Shown here in pieces: positions 1 through 11,179 of a DNA stretch of 64,000 bases. Made by a program: the position numbers and the translations under genes. A model generated the notes under the pieces. That model did not search any database. It was not told the DNA's origin and saw nothing but the letters and a program-made list of their open reading frames with translations. The first letter of the stretch is position 1. Each line of letters begins with the position of its first letter. Source of the DNA: Heliocidaris erythrogramma (Eukaryota > Echinodermata > Echinoidea > Camarodonta > Echinometridae); NCBI GenBank assembly GCA_025617745.1, contig CM046856.1:46119049-46183048 (forward strand), in the 5' to 3' direction.

Positions 1-1129
1 TGATGGCTCAAACTCTTCTAGAAATATTTGATAACGAGGCTAAAAACCAGTAATTTCATGTAATTTTATGTAAATTGACCTCTGTGACCTCTGACCTTTG
101 ACCTACTTACCCCAAAATCTAATCAGTTCATCTTTCTATGGGTATGCATACTGGTACCAAGTTTGAAGTTCTCACCTCAGATAGTTCTTGAGATATCGCG
201 GTAACGGTGCTAAAAACCACTACTTCCATGTAATTTCATGTAAATTGACCTCTGTGACCTTTGAACTTTGACCTACCTACCCCAAAATCTAATCAGTTCA
301 TCTTTCTATGGGGATACATACTGGTACCAAGTTTGAAGTTCTCACCTCAGATAGTTCTTGAGATATCGCGGTAACGGTGCTAAAAACCAGTAATTCCATG
401 TAATTTCATGTAAATTGACCGCTGTGACCTCTGAACTTTGACCTACCTACCCCAAAATCTAATCAGTTCCTCTCTCTATGGGGATACACACTGGTACCAA
501 GTTTGAAGTTCTCACCTCAAACAGTTCTTGAGATATCGCGGTAACGGTGCTAAAAACCAAGAATTTCATGTAATTTCATGTAAATTGACCTCTGACCTTT
601 GACCTCCTTACCCCAAAATCTAATCAGTTCATCTTCGTATAGGGAAACATACTAGTACCAAGTTTGAAGTTCTTACCTCAAACAGTTCTTGAGATATCGT
701 AACGGTGCTAAAAACCAAGAATTTTTATGTAATTTCATGTAAATTGACCTCTGTGACCTCTGACCTTTGACCTCCTTACCCCAAAATCTAATCAGTTCAT
801 CTTCGTATAGGGAAACATACTAGTACCAAGTTTGAAGTTCTTACCTCAAACAGTTCTTGAGATATCGTGGTAACGGTGCTAAAAACCAAGAATTTTTATG
901 TAATTTCATGTAAATTGACCTGACCTTTGACCTATTTACCCCAAAATCTAATCAGTTCATCTTCGCATGGGGATACATACTAGTACCAAGTTTGAGGTTC
1001 CTACCTCAAATGATTCTTCAGATATCGCGGTAACGAGAAGTGGGACGGACGGACGGACGCACGGACGGACGGACAACCCGAAAACATAATGCCTCCGGCA
1101 CCCACCTTCGGTGGGCGGAGGCATAAAAA
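1..1129 (-). mobile_element. Helentron-like element with 170-bp tandem array (cut by window edge)
   Basis: Read on the minus strand, the element begins near 1129 with a GC-rich hairpin (a GCCTCCGCCCACC-type stem), then a run of GTCC tetranucleotides, then about six tandem copies of a unit close to 170 bp. The repeated phrase AGATATCGCGGTAACG recurs near 191, 361, 531, 691, 860 and 1021. The same element is present in the opposite orientation at 48092-49424, where the 3' terminus is also visible. Here that end lies beyond the window start. Short reading frames rich in R-P-S-V come from the GTCC repeat and are not genes. Confidence 0.8.
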
Positions 1130-1271
1130 CTGTCATATCCATATGGCATATGGTCACGGTCGCCAAGATTTATATACAATATACATGTATGTAATGTGAG
1201 TTTTCAGATACAAGATAATAAAATGATTTCTGGTTACCAGCTTGAAAATGTGTTAGGCAACTCATAATTTC

Positions 1272-1415
1272 GTTGCATTTCGACAAAAGAGAGAGAGAGA
1301 GGAGGCACATGCTGAGAAAACTTTTTTAAAAAAGTAGAAATATATTACAAAAGATCGAGAGTGGAAGAATGAAAGGGGGATAAGAGATAGGAGAGAAAGA
1401 GAGAAAGAGAGGTCA
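1272..1415. repeat. GA-rich simple-sequence tracts
   Basis: Two purine tracts (GA repeats near 1286-1302, and GAGAAAGA-type repeats near 1380-1410) lie between two large repeat elements. No coding signal is seen from 1130 to 1530. Confidence 0.7.
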
Positions 1416-1529
1416 CACTATTTTTATTATCACAGTTCATACGATCACCATCAGGCCCTAGTAAGTACAATCACGATTACAAATAGCAATCAACTGGGCT
1501 GAAATAGGACCCCATTTAGTAAAAAAACA

Positions 1530-2775
1530 AGAGCCGCAGGGGGCACGACGCTCACCTGAGGTGGATCAATTCACATCTGGTGCATATTCTCTCTAGCACC
1601 ACCAGGAGATATGTTAGAAATTGAAACAACTAGAAGGATGTACATGAGATGATGTTAGAAATTAACATAATTCCCCCCCCCCCCCACCCCCTCCATTATG
1701 TTACCCCCACAGACCCCCTATAGGGCCACCCAGAAAAAATTCATGAACAACTTTCATTTTTCGTCTATAGAGGTATCTCCATACACAATACCAAGTCTGA
1801 GCTATTCCTGGTTCTGGAGAAGAAGATGTTTGAAATTTACATAGCTTTTACAATTGGGGGCCCTCCCCCTGGGCCCCCCTGGGCCCCCCTGGGGGCCACA
1901 TGTACCATTTTAGCAACTTTGGGTCCCCTACCCCTAAGGATGATTCCTACCAAGTTTGGTTGAATTCCGATCATGTGTTTTGGAGAAGAAGATCAGAATG
2001 TACATTTTGCCTGGAAGCGCCCCCCCCCCCCCTCCAGTATGTTACCCCCACAGGGCCCCTATAGGGCCACTCAGAGAAATTTCATGAACAACATTCATTC
2101 TTCATCTATAGAGGTACATGTATCTCCATACACAATACCAAGTCTGAGCTATGCCTGGTTCTGGAGAAGATGTTTGAAATTTACATAGCTTTTACAATTG
2201 GGGGCCCTCCCCCTGGGCGCCACATGTACCATTTTAGCAACTTTGGGTCCCCTACCCCTAAGGATGATTCCTACCAAGTTTGGTTGAATTCCGATCATGT
2301 GTTTTGGAGAAGAAGATCAGAATGTACATTTTGCCTGGCAGCGGCCCCCCCCCCCCCCCCCCCCCCCCCCCCAGTATGTTACCCCCACAGGGCCCCTATA
2401 GGGCCACTCAGAGAAATTTCATGAACATTCATTCTTCATCTATAGAGGTACATGTATCTCCATACACAATACCAAGTCTGAGCTATACCTGGTTCTGGAG
2501 AAGAAGATGTTTGAAATTTACATAGCTTTTACAATTGGGGGCCCTCCCCCTGGGCCCCCCTGGGGGCCACATGTACCATTTTAGCAACTTTGGGCCCCCT
2601 ACCCCTAAGGATGATTCCTACCAAGTTTGGTTGAATTCCGATCATGGGTTTTGGAGAAGAAGATGAAAATGTAAAAAGTTAACGGACGACGGACGACGGA
2701 CGACGGACGACGCACGACGGACAAATTTCCATCGCAATAGCTCACTCGAGCCTTAGGCTCAGGTGAGCTAAAAAA
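1530..2775 (-). mobile_element. Second tandem-array element family, Helentron-like layout
   Basis: Read on the minus strand, a head hairpin at 2768-2740 (GCTCACCTGAG pairing with a GAGTGAGC arm) is followed by CGTCC-type short repeats (2690-2720). Three tandem units of about 330-350 bp follow, with poly-C runs near 1673, 2018 and 2345-2372. A tail at 1561-1530 carries the inverted partner CTCAGGTGAGC of the head, just inside a GC-rich end. The plan (head hairpin, microsatellite, tandem units, short subterminal inverted repeat) matches the element at 48092, but the sequence is unrelated. Assignment to Helentrons is inference. The reading frames inside are artefacts of the repeat. Confidence 0.6.
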
Positions 2776-3317
2776 CCAACCACCCAGACCTGATATACAT
2801 GTACATGTACATGTATATTGACTATTTGTATCACAGCCATTAAAGCCATAGATGTGCGTATATACATACCAACAACTGATTACCACATTCATACCGCTTC
2901 TCATAGGCTTAGAAGTGTTTTATTATACAAATCAATATGAACATAGTACATATATAAACAGTATTCAGTGAATATTTGCACAATGAAACAAATCAATTCA
3001 TCAACTACCAAAACACAAAAATCCAACAGGTTAAATAAACAATAAAACACTGTTGTGTTATTTACTCATTCAGGAACTGTACGACCTTTAGGCAAGCATA
3101 AAGGATATTGTAATGTAAAGGATCAAGCAAACTACAAAACAATCGGCTATATAACATATAAATTGCATTCAATTAAACTACATTGTGATTCTACTAACAC
3201 AAGATTTAATTTTTCAAATCAGAAACAGCATTGATAGTAATTAAACATTTGAAATTACATTTAAAGGTACTTTTTTGTGCATAAACCGATATCAATGTTT
3301 AAAACAGGGCTAAGAAG

Positions 3318-3958
3318 CAGTGGCATATCTAGGGATTATAGCGCAGGGGCAAACAATAAAAGTTACGCACCCCCCCCCCCCCCCGCGAGTGTACAAACGA
3401 GGGAGCAAAGCAAGTAGAGAAGATTGAATTTTGTACATTGATAGACGGTTTTCTATTCACTCACTTCTAACATCGGGAGCAAAACTAACCAATACCTTTG
3501 AGAAATAAGTCCAGAAATTCAGCAAGGCAACCTGAAGTTGAGATGTTGAACCTTTGCAAATGCTGTTTTATACACTTTATCCTATATTGGGGGCACAATA
3601 TTTAGCAGGAGTCAGATGAAACTTACATGATAGCAAGCAAAGCGACAATTACATCTTTATTTCTCCACTTTTGAACCCTTTAAGCTATTTAAGCTACATA
3701 CTGTGGGCGCGAAATTACGAGATTCTGAGAGAAAATAATTATGCGAGGGAGCAAAGCGACAGAGCTTTAGAAAATTTTCGCATTTCAAAGCCTCAAAAAC
3801 TAGATTTCTAGTGCATTTACCCTGCAGATTTGGGGGCACATAATCCGTAAGGATTATGATTTTCTTCATTTCTCTCCCATTTTTTGCGCCCCCTCCAAGT
3901 GCCGCCCGGGGCACGTGCCCCCTTGCCCCCTTGCCCCCCCCCCCCAGATACGCCACTG
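3318..3958. mobile_element. hAT-like non-autonomous element
   Basis: The left end CAGTGGCATATCTAGGG and the right end, read inverted as CAGTGGCGTATCTGGGGG, are terminal inverted repeats of hAT type. The flanking 8-mers ctaagaag (3310-3317) and ctgggaag (3959-3966) match at 6 of 8 positions, as expected for an aged 8-bp target duplication. The element contains poly-C runs and no transposase frame. Confidence 0.7.
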
Positions 3959-4456
3959 CTGGGAAGTCTCTAAAAAAATTTATACATTTGATGATACATA
4001 CAAATATATTTTGCAAAAGATAAACTACATTGTATGCATACTTAACACTGCATATGTTTCTTAGTATCATCTAGTTCATAAAACTGTGGACTGATATTAC
4101 ATCATTTAATTTCAAAGTGCTAAATAGTACCTTTAAAGAGGTTCACGTTCATTTCAAGAAAAGCAAAAGTAAGCTTCATTTATAGCCAGAGAACCAAATT
4201 ACTTCAACAATCAAACATGTGGCTCAATTAATGCCATAGTTGGGACAGTGTGCTTATAATTTTGAAGTCTCACAAGTTAAGAAGCACAATTCACATTTCA
4301 TATGTTTTGAGCCAGAAGGGCATTAACTCTATGTAAAATGATGCGAGTTAGCGCCCTTCTGGCTCCAAACGGACGATTAACTTCCAAATACATTTAGTCT
4401 CTGATAAGGGAGTAAAATTCAAAGCAAACGGATAAACTAACAAATATCATGCTTCA

Positions 4457-4603
4457 GGGGCCCGTTGCACAAAACTTGCGTTTGGACGCAACTCAGGAAA
4501 ATCAAACGCAACTTTATTTTCAGCTAATCAGAAGTGCGCATTAAGGACTTGCGTTTGATTTTTAGAAGCTGTGATTAAACGCAAAGTTTGTGCAACGGGC
4601 CCC
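4457..4603. mobile_element. MITE with GGGGCCCGTTGCACAAA ends
   Basis: A 17-bp perfect terminal inverted repeat (4457-4473 and 4587-4603) bounds about 147 bp of non-coding sequence with subterminal inverted TTGCGTTT motifs. A related layout (GGGGAGCGTTTCATCAAGCG ends) occurs at 59979-60125. Confidence 0.75.
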
Positions 4604-4734
4604 AGGTCAGATACACACATAAACAGAAATATTCTTTGTTTTCAATTGAACATTCACATGTTTTGTTTCTGCTGATTGACTTCCAATACAAGTCGATTAG
4701 TATTCATTCCTTGTTAAGTAGGGCTGTTGTGGAA

Positions 4735-4880
4735 GGGACAGGAGGGAGAGTAAAAGGAGAGGACACGAGAGGAAGGAGAGAGAAAGGGAGAGGAGATAGA
4801 CATAGAGAAGAGTGGAGAGAGACAGAGACAGATAGGAAGAGAGAATGAGAGAGAAAGAGGGAGATGGGAGAAGGAGACAA
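4735..4880. repeat. Purine-rich GA tract
   Basis: Imperfect AG/GAGA repeats. Reading frames on either strand here are low-complexity shadows. Confidence 0.7.
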
Positions 4881-5274
4881 CACTATTAAACATCACGGGC
4901 AAGAATAATTATTCAAAATTATGAACATTTCATAACCAACCATACAAAATGAAAGTGGAGAAAAAAATGTAGTAAGAGTGGTTTCCTAGAGTGCTATAAA
5001 TTCTATAACTCTTTCTACACAAATGCTATGCAATGGGTCTGCCACAAACAGTAGTTTATGCTGATTCTACATGTTATTCAATTCACATAATCTGGTTGTC
5101 ACTATATATGAAGCAATTATCATTAAGTGCTCACATTGACAAACGACATCAACAGGCAACACATATTTCAAAGCATGTATGACAGATTTCAGACAATTGA
5201 CTTTCAACACATTACACTCAAGTGTTAAAGTGCACCAATCAGCCCTTATCTTGGCGAGCATGTACGGATGCGTC

Positions 5275-5445
5275 AAGACTCGAGCAGTCTACTCACGAGT
5301 CGCTTTTACGCTTTAATAGAGAGTGTAATTAAACTTTCAGTATCTCATTACAGAAGTAATATTTGAAGCTGAATATAGTTATAACGACATGGAACCCCTA
5401 ATATACAAAGCCAATATTTTTTGGGTGATTGGTACCCTTCAATGG
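5275..5445 (-). repeat. Dispersed repeat, copy 1
   Basis: The sequence around GACATGGAACCCCTAATAT and TTTTTTGGGTGATTGGTAC is found again, reverse-complemented, at 19618-19775. The two are diverged copies of one dispersed repeat. No coding capacity is seen. Confidence 0.55.
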
Positions 5446-6586
5446 ATGTCGAGTATATCATCTCTGAATGTGCCCTTTTTGCGTTATAGTCTATCATGGT
5501 TGTTCTTTCAAGACGCAGTCATTTTCTCTATTTTAATCTTGAAAGAAGTCAAAATGAAGAACTCCAAACACCTTATCAGAACATAAACCTGAAAAAGAGA
5601 AACCTCATACTACCTTGTGTGCATCATATAGTCTCATGTTATATACACACAGAGAAAATGTGTGGTTCTAAACACTTCCCTGTCATTTAATCATCTTTGC
5701 TCCATTTTCTTGTAGTACTGTCCAAAAACCTGTACAACTGAGCCTCCTCGCGCTAAAAGAAATGATTACAGGAAAGTCGGAAGTCAAACACAACTTACTT
5801 TAAAGACATCAGAATCTTTTACACCTGGATTAGAATTCTTATTTTATTTTTTATTTAATTCAAGGGAGGGGGGGGGGGGAATGGTTGCCATTAAACTGCG
5901 CTTTTAATGCAATAGGCCTCTGTTGTGTGTTCCAATGAACTTTACTGTTAAAAAATATATACTTCCATTACCATATTCTCAACACCTTTTGTAGTTCACC
6001 CCTCACCTAAAATTAGAAATGCAAAGTAATGCTAGAACACTGTGGGGAAATCTATTCTTTCCTATCAAAATCACGACCAAGCACTAAGACAAGCCATCAG
6101 ATGAGCTCTTTCAATTCCAGTGTATACCATGAATTCCCTGACTGTTCAGTTTTGGCAAGCCTCTAAAAACTTTTCGTCAGATCTATTGGATTTTTGTTGG
6201 TAAATAGCAAGATACTAGTAATACAAAGATGCTGTGAAGATTTCACGTCTTAAAGTGGCATATTAAACAAATGAGAGGCAAAAAACAAGTTAGGTGCCGG
6301 GTCAGGGACGTAAACTCCCAACAACTTCAGCATGCACTATACACCATACATGCGTTCAAATCTTACACACAATGACACACATGCTATCTCTGTGCGAAGC
6401 CGCGGGGTGGAAAGGTCCTAGTGTAAGGCAGCATACTGCCGTGATCTAGTGTTCCATACATATATTTACAGTAAATTTCACCAGAAATCATATTTACCAA
6501 ATGATCTCGGACAAACATCATTTGATACATGTATGAAAAACAACATGAGACTTAATTACGAAGAAGCTTGATGGGAGGAATTTAAT

Positions 6587-6708
6587 TTGTAAACAAATTT
6601 TTTTACGCATTTTACTCCCAGTGTTTTTCTGACTTGTGTTTTTCATTACAGATCGAGCATACGATCTTTAACACTGGGAGTAAAATGCCTAAAAATTTGT
6701 TTACAAAC
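6587..6708. mobile_element. Foldback MITE with 39-bp arms
   Basis: The left arm 6587-6625 (TTTGTAAACAAATTTTTTTA, then GCATTTTACTCCCAGTGTT) is nearly the reverse complement of 6669-6708. The loop is about 43 bp. Non-coding. Confidence 0.7.
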
Positions 6709-7715
6709 ATGAGACTATGTTTAACACGATTCTTTCCAATTTCCCTTTTGCTACCAAAACTGTACATGAGCTTTAATCATTAATGGCTGTAAAAGCTTAG
6801 GTTAGGGTATGCTTTCCATAGCATCGAGGGACATCTACAAAAGAAGACTATTTTCTACTTTATTTTTGTATCATTCTGTAGTGGAAAACAAAATAGTAAT
6901 GCTTACTAGCAATGAAAAGTAATCACTGTTAATTTAATGCACCAGATTATAATAGTGGTGTGAGTACATCATCCAATGTAGCCCTTAATAATATTTCATA
7001 CAGGTATATTCATCACAGCAGGAGTATAAGCTCAGCTTTTTTCTAGATCACTTCACAAGTTCTAAACTATATACATTACGGCAAGCCAAAAACACACAAA
7101 AAGAATGAAATAAATTTGCAACAGCCGCAGGCAAGACACACATGAAAAATATATTTACCCTCTTGTTTTAATAGCCAACTATGCCAAAGGTTTGATAGAC
7201 GTACTTATTACCGTTGATTTCTCTATAAAAGATGCTCTTTTAATCTCAAAAGGGCTCTTCATTGCATCACCTTCTGAAACATACATTTGTAAGTGTTTGT
7301 TCAGCTTAGGAAAACAAAAAGAAAAGAATTTCCATAAACTTGTATATAATATGGCTATTTCCAGACACTTTGCAGGTCATATTTAGAAAAGTAAAGCAGA
7401 ATCTATGAACACAAGAATTTCATGATTTAATATTTCCTTCCCAAAGTAACATACAAACTTTGCACCCTGTAGGAAAATAAAATTATAGAATAGCAACAAA
7501 CTGTAAAGCTCTACACATGGGGAAAGTAACAAATTTATCTCCTTTGATGCCACTGTACATCATACTGTAGAAGAAGAAAATACATTGCTATTTGCTACTT
7601 GCTCGACGAGCCTCATGAAACAAACCAAAATGCATGTCCGGCTAGTAACTAATCATGTGAAACAAAATTCAAATCACATTTTGAGCATGTACTGCTTAAT
7701 ATGCACCAATGCAAG

Positions 7716-7785
7716 AAATATAGAAAAGAAAAGTAAACAACAGTTCTACAATTGTAGAAATTGTTTACTTTTCTTTTCTATATTT
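7716..7785. repeat. Perfect 25-bp-arm hairpin just downstream of the RNF41 stop
   Basis: Bases 7716-7740 and 7761-7785 are exact reverse complements (25 bp). The spacer contains a second perfect palindrome, CTACAATTGTAG (7746-7757). It starts about 50 bases after the RNF41 stop codon, so it would lie in the 3' UTR and could fold into a 70-nt stem. It may instead be a small foldback insertion. Confidence 0.8.
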
Positions 7786-7834
7786 TCCCCAGATAATGGC
7801 ATTCTACAATGTGACCTAGGATTGTTTAAGTTTA

Positions 7835-8704
7835 TCATTCTATCCCATGTGCAAAGATCATGACTAAGCCAGGATCTAATGTGAAATCTTCCCCCATGTG
7901 GGCATTATCACATGCCATTACTAGCACCGCTTGTTTACTGGGAATCCTACGACAGACGTACTGTTCATAAGTGTGACGGTTCATCTGCCGTGTCTCCAGT
8001 GTGCTAAGCCCTGGCGGCCAGTTGCGTTCGTGCGCATTTTCCATGAGTTCAGCAACAATATGCGCCGGGCAGTGACTTTCCAGGAGAGAGCGCTTGATGA
8101 CGGTCTGGAGTACAACGTCCGGCGTTGATATCATCCCGCCCCATCGAGTGACGCGAGCAAGGGGCATGGAGTTCACCCATCGTACCACCTCATTGTTCTC
8201 GATCTCATCCTCGATTGCACGGACCGATGGGCTTGTGTTTGGGTTGGAGATGCGTATAGCACGGATGTACTCCTTCAGCATCTGCATCTCACGACGATGC
8301 TCAGACAGTTGGCTGCGGATCTCTGTCAACTCTGTCTCCTGCTCGCCGAGTTTGTTGGCTTGGTTCTGGACCAGGAGTCGCAGCTCCCTAACACAATTGT
8401 GATCCTTGACCTCGTCCTTTGGGATGACCATCCCGCACCCTTTGTCACAGTGCACAGGACGCTTGGGGTTGTGCTCACACTCTTGGAGGTGCTGCTGCAG
8501 GGAGTCCAGACGGACGATGGAGGCGCATCCGAAGCCCTCGTTGTCGCAGCGGATCTGGAGGCGGGCCAGAAGGTTGCGCAAGATACGAGGCACTGGTTTG
8601 AGCTGCTGGGAAGTGATGTGGTTACGGTCTACTGGGCAGGTATGCTGGCGTGACAGCCATTCTTGGATGCAGGTAGAACAAAATGCATGTTCACACTCTG
8701 GTGC
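7835..8704 (-). CDS. RNF41: RNF41 coding exon 2 (residues 31-319 and stop)
   Basis: The acceptor tttcag ends at 8705 and the exon opens with the codons for APECEHAFC, which supply the last six RING ligands. It holds the rest of the protein without interruption and ends in TGA at 7837-7835. High-GC codon usage stands out from the AT-rich surroundings. Confidence 0.97.
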   Translation of the reverse strand, partial: APECEHAFCSTCIQEWLSRQHTCPVDRNHITSQQLKPVPRILRNLLARLQIRCDNEGFGCASIVRLDSLQQHLQECEHNPKRPVHCDKGCGMVIPKDEVKDHNCVRELRLLVQNQANKLGEQETELTEIRSQLSEHRREMQMLKEYIRAIRISNPNTSPSVRAIEDEIENNEVVRWVNSMPLARVTRWGGMISTPDVVLQTVIKRSLLESHCPAHIVAELMENAHERNWPPGLSTLETRQMNRHTYEQYVCRRIPSKQAVLVMACDNAHMGEDFTLDPGLVMIFAHGIE

Positions 8705-11142
8705 CTGAAATGAAAATTCAATGATGTCAGATTATCTTGGGTTGTCCAGGATACTTTGACACCATTCGGGTATTTACCTGGCAACAAAAGTTACATAGAT
8801 CACTGAGGATATGCTTTACTTTTACGACAAACAAGTCTTACTTTACATTATGCCCAGTCCTTGCTCTGAACAATCCCAAACAGTATCTTGTTCCAGTAGG
8901 GTTTTTGTTCATGCGAGATTTATGCAATCATTAAATGGGATTTCTAACAAGTCTGCTGTAGTTTATTGTGTCAATAGTGTCACATGTGAACAAGCCTTAT
9001 AAAGTTTCCAAATATGACAAAAAATTGTGTTCGCCCCATTCTGTTGGGCACATGACTATTTGCTCAAAATTATTATTTTCTCAAAGGTAAATCCATCCTT
9101 AATGACAACTTGCTCTGAAAGAAAGAAGAAAAATGAGAGAAGCAGATTGGTGAAAGTTTGAACGAAATTGGACAAGTTATGAATTTTTGAAAGTTGTATT
9201 CACTATACATATGGGAATTTCAAATTTGCCGAATAGGTAATGTCACTCCCCCATTTGCTCCAACCCACAAAATGACAAAATGTCATTTTTTCTCAAAATG
9301 TATTACTCGGTAGGATCTCTTTCTTTCATGAGGACCTATAAGGGCAATTCCACTGCTACTCACATTACATTTGGAGAGGTTTTGAATTACGTCTCAAGCT
9401 CCTGTTCTCGTGCTACAGGTGTTAGGTACATGAGCTTTAGTTACAACAATGCACACATATTACAGTAGCTAAAGACAGTATCAAAAGTTCAGAAGAAGAA
9501 ACATACTATCTGCCAACCCTGCAAATGTTCTGTTACTCACGTTACATTATTAAAAAAAAAAAAAGTAACATGAGTAACCAAACATTTGCACGGTTGGTAG
9601 AATGTATGTTTCTTCTTCTGACGTTTTGATATTTGGATTTAGGTACTCTCATGTGTGCATTGCTGTAAATAAAACTCATTTACCCAACACCTGTACTAAG
9701 AACAGGAGCTTAAGATGTAACTCAAAGTCTCTCCAAATGTAACGTGAGTAACCATGGATAACAATGCAAACCGCAAATTGATGATAGTAGAGTTGTCCGC
9801 CAGTATGTCACAATATATTAAACTTTATTCCTTGTCTGATTTCTTTCAAACATTCACCATCCTGTTTTTCTAATATTTTTCTGCCTTCACTCAAATCATC
9901 TTATTACCAAGGTTGGATTGCCCTTTAAAATGGCAGGGGAGGGAAATTCAATGAAACTAACATTGAAACCATAAAATCTATAGCCCTATTCATATCTGCT
10001 AAAACCAAAATTATTGAGTACGTTCATCGGTAAGCAATTTTCCTTGTTCACCATTCACATTAGGGAAGCAATTCTGTTACTGTTTCGCTGCGATATTCCC
10101 CATTTGCCCCCATTCATATATACCCATCAGCATTAATACGGTATTCACTTCGATCAGCAAGTACCGCCTTGCATTGCGGTTACCCAACATGCAATGCACA
10201 TTTCGGCCAATGGTCAGACCTTTGAATTCATAACTAAGATTTACTGCACAAGCTGTAAATGTTATGGCTAATTTGTGGACACTGTTCATATCTGTCACTT
10301 AATACTGGTAATAATAATACCATATTGTCCAAGCAGGGAGTAAAATACTGTTACCGTTCATATCTTCTGCTATTGGCAGCAAATCAGAGGCGGTATTCTG
10401 AAAACTATGTTATCTTTTATGTTAAGGAAAAGTATGTTAATTGTCACAACAAATTGAAATTGCGCACAATAAACACAAATCATTGGTGCTTGCGCAGATG
10501 TCTCTGTTAACTTTACGCGGGCACAGCCATCTTTGCGCAATCATTAACCAATGACTTGTCCTGATTTTGATTTGTTATGACAATTAACATCGTTTTACTA
10601 ACATAAAAGTTAACATAGTTTTCAGAATACGGCCCCTGTAAAATAGCACCAATATTTGCAGCGTCTATCCATATATATTTCATCCAAAACTGAAAAATCT
10701 CTGTAGTGTGACTAATGAATAGTGGTTCTTTCATGGGACTCCTATTTTCAATAGACCGGTTCGGTTATGTATTCAAATTTTTATACATACCTTTCAAAAC
10801 AAAGGTTGTTCTTGACAACCTGAAAGCTTGCCGGACATAGCAACAAGTAATGTAAGCAAACTGGATTCCGAGCATTGAGGCTCATTTATAAAAAGCAGGT
10901 TAATGGAATAGCTCATCACTAGGTGCTCAGAGAAGAAATGTGCATAAATTTGAATACATTAACAAAGCAATCTATTGTGAATGACATATTAGAACAAATG
11001 TAATATATGGTACTGGACAAATCACCAGATATGAAGAGGGCTTATGACATACCTGCTGTGGGTCCTCCAGCACTGCACTGCAGATTGGACAGATGAGTTC
11101 CTCATCCACCTCACCATCAAAGCGGGCAACCTCATACCCCAT
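7835..11142 (-). CDS. RNF41: RNF41 / Nrdp1, RING-type E3 ubiquitin-protein ligase (two coding exons)
   Basis: The coding sequence joins 11142-11053 and 8704-7835 (minus strand), 319 aa, against 317 in vertebrate RNF41. The RING finger shows C18, C21, C34, H36, C39, C42, C53 and D56, the C3HC3D pattern of this family. A second cysteine/histidine zinc-binding region spans about 83-135, a coiled coil about 133-180, and the C-terminal substrate/USP8-binding domain about 195-319, with the conserved ARVTRWGGMISTPD and NAHER.WP.GL.TLETRQMNR stretches. The protein ends FAHGIE, two residues shorter than the vertebrate end. Family knowledge: Nrdp1 ubiquitinates ErbB3, BRUCE/BIRC6 and parkin in the cytosol and is stabilised by the deubiquitinase USP8. 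The start is the ATG at 11142, because an in-frame TGA lies at 11175-11173 and MGYEVxRFxGxVDE matches the family N-terminus. The intron is phase 0 with GT/AG borders. Confidence 0.97.
9081..9930. mobile_element. Outer foldback element in the RNF41 intron
   Basis: The left arm begins AAAGGTAAATCCATCCTT. The right arm, inverted, reads AAAGGGCAATCCAACCTT, and both continue with similar AT-rich subterminal sequence (AAAAATGAGAGAAGCAG-type against its inverse near 9850-9890). It resembles the TTAA-flanked families at 13545, 14847 and 21213, although its own flanks are degraded (TCAA at the left). A second foldback sits inside it. Confidence 0.65.
9300..9780. mobile_element. Inner foldback element with arms of about 220 bp
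   Basis: The left half (about 9320-9545: ATTACATTTGGAGAGG ... CTGTTACTCACGTTAC) is matched in inverted order by the right half (about 9567-9760: GTAACATGAGTAACC ... CTCTCCAAATGTAACG). An A-rich centre at 9551-9565 separates the halves. It disrupts the element at 9081-9930, so it inserted later. Confidence 0.7.
10384..10638. mobile_element. MITE with GTATTCTGAAAACTATGTTA ends
   Basis: The terminal inverted repeat GGCGGTATTCTGAAAACTAT at the left pairs with ATAGTTTTCAGAATACGGCC at the right (one mismatch). Internal sequence is inverted as well, including TTAATTGTCA against TGACAATTAA. Non-coding. Confidence 0.7.
11053..11142 (-). CDS. RNF41: RNF41 coding exon 1 (residues 1-30)
   Basis: Encodes the N-terminus with the first two RING cysteines (CPIC, residues 18-21) and ends DPQQ exactly at the donor CAG|gtatgt (phase 0). 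The exon also carries 37 nt of 5' UTR up to the acceptor cttgcag at 11180. Confidence 0.95.
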
Positions 11143-11179
11143 CTTCAGTGAACACTCCTTAAGATTACTCAATCAAGAT
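11143..11179 (-). other. RNF41: RNF41 5' UTR part of the first coding exon
   Basis: The polypyrimidine-AG acceptor tttcttgcag ends at 11180. The 37 nt that follow contain an in-frame TGA before the start codon. At least one further non-coding exon must therefore lie upstream (higher coordinates). It was not located. Confidence 0.65.

Larger units (their letters stand above)
2776..7834 (-). other. RNF41: Putative 3' UTR and downstream region of RNF41
   Basis: No coding exon is seen in this 5-kb stretch directly downstream of the RNF41 stop codon. A minus-strand AATAAA (TTTATT at 2918-2923) lies in AT-rich sequence and could be the distal polyadenylation signal, which would give a very long 3' UTR. 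Closer signals are equally possible. Several transposon remnants are embedded (3318-3958, 4457-4603, 5275-5445, 6587-6708) and there is a strong hairpin at 7716-7785. The extent of the UTR is inferred only from the absence of other genes. Confidence 0.35.
8705..11052 (-). other. RNF41: RNF41 intron with nested transposons
   Basis: A 2348-bp intron (donor gtatgt, acceptor tttcag). It holds the nested foldback pair at 9081-9930 and the MITE at 10384-10638. The remainder is AT-rich with no exon-like sequence. Confidence 0.85.

Noticed and set aside
8094..8708. Plus-strand frames of 100-118 codons
   Set aside because: Shadows of the GC-rich RNF41 exon on the opposite strand.
11143..11172. Ten-codon N-terminal extension of RNF41 upstream of MGYEV
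   Set aside because: It would start at TTG, is preceded at once by an in-frame TGA, and is absent from the family; ATG at 11142 is the start.
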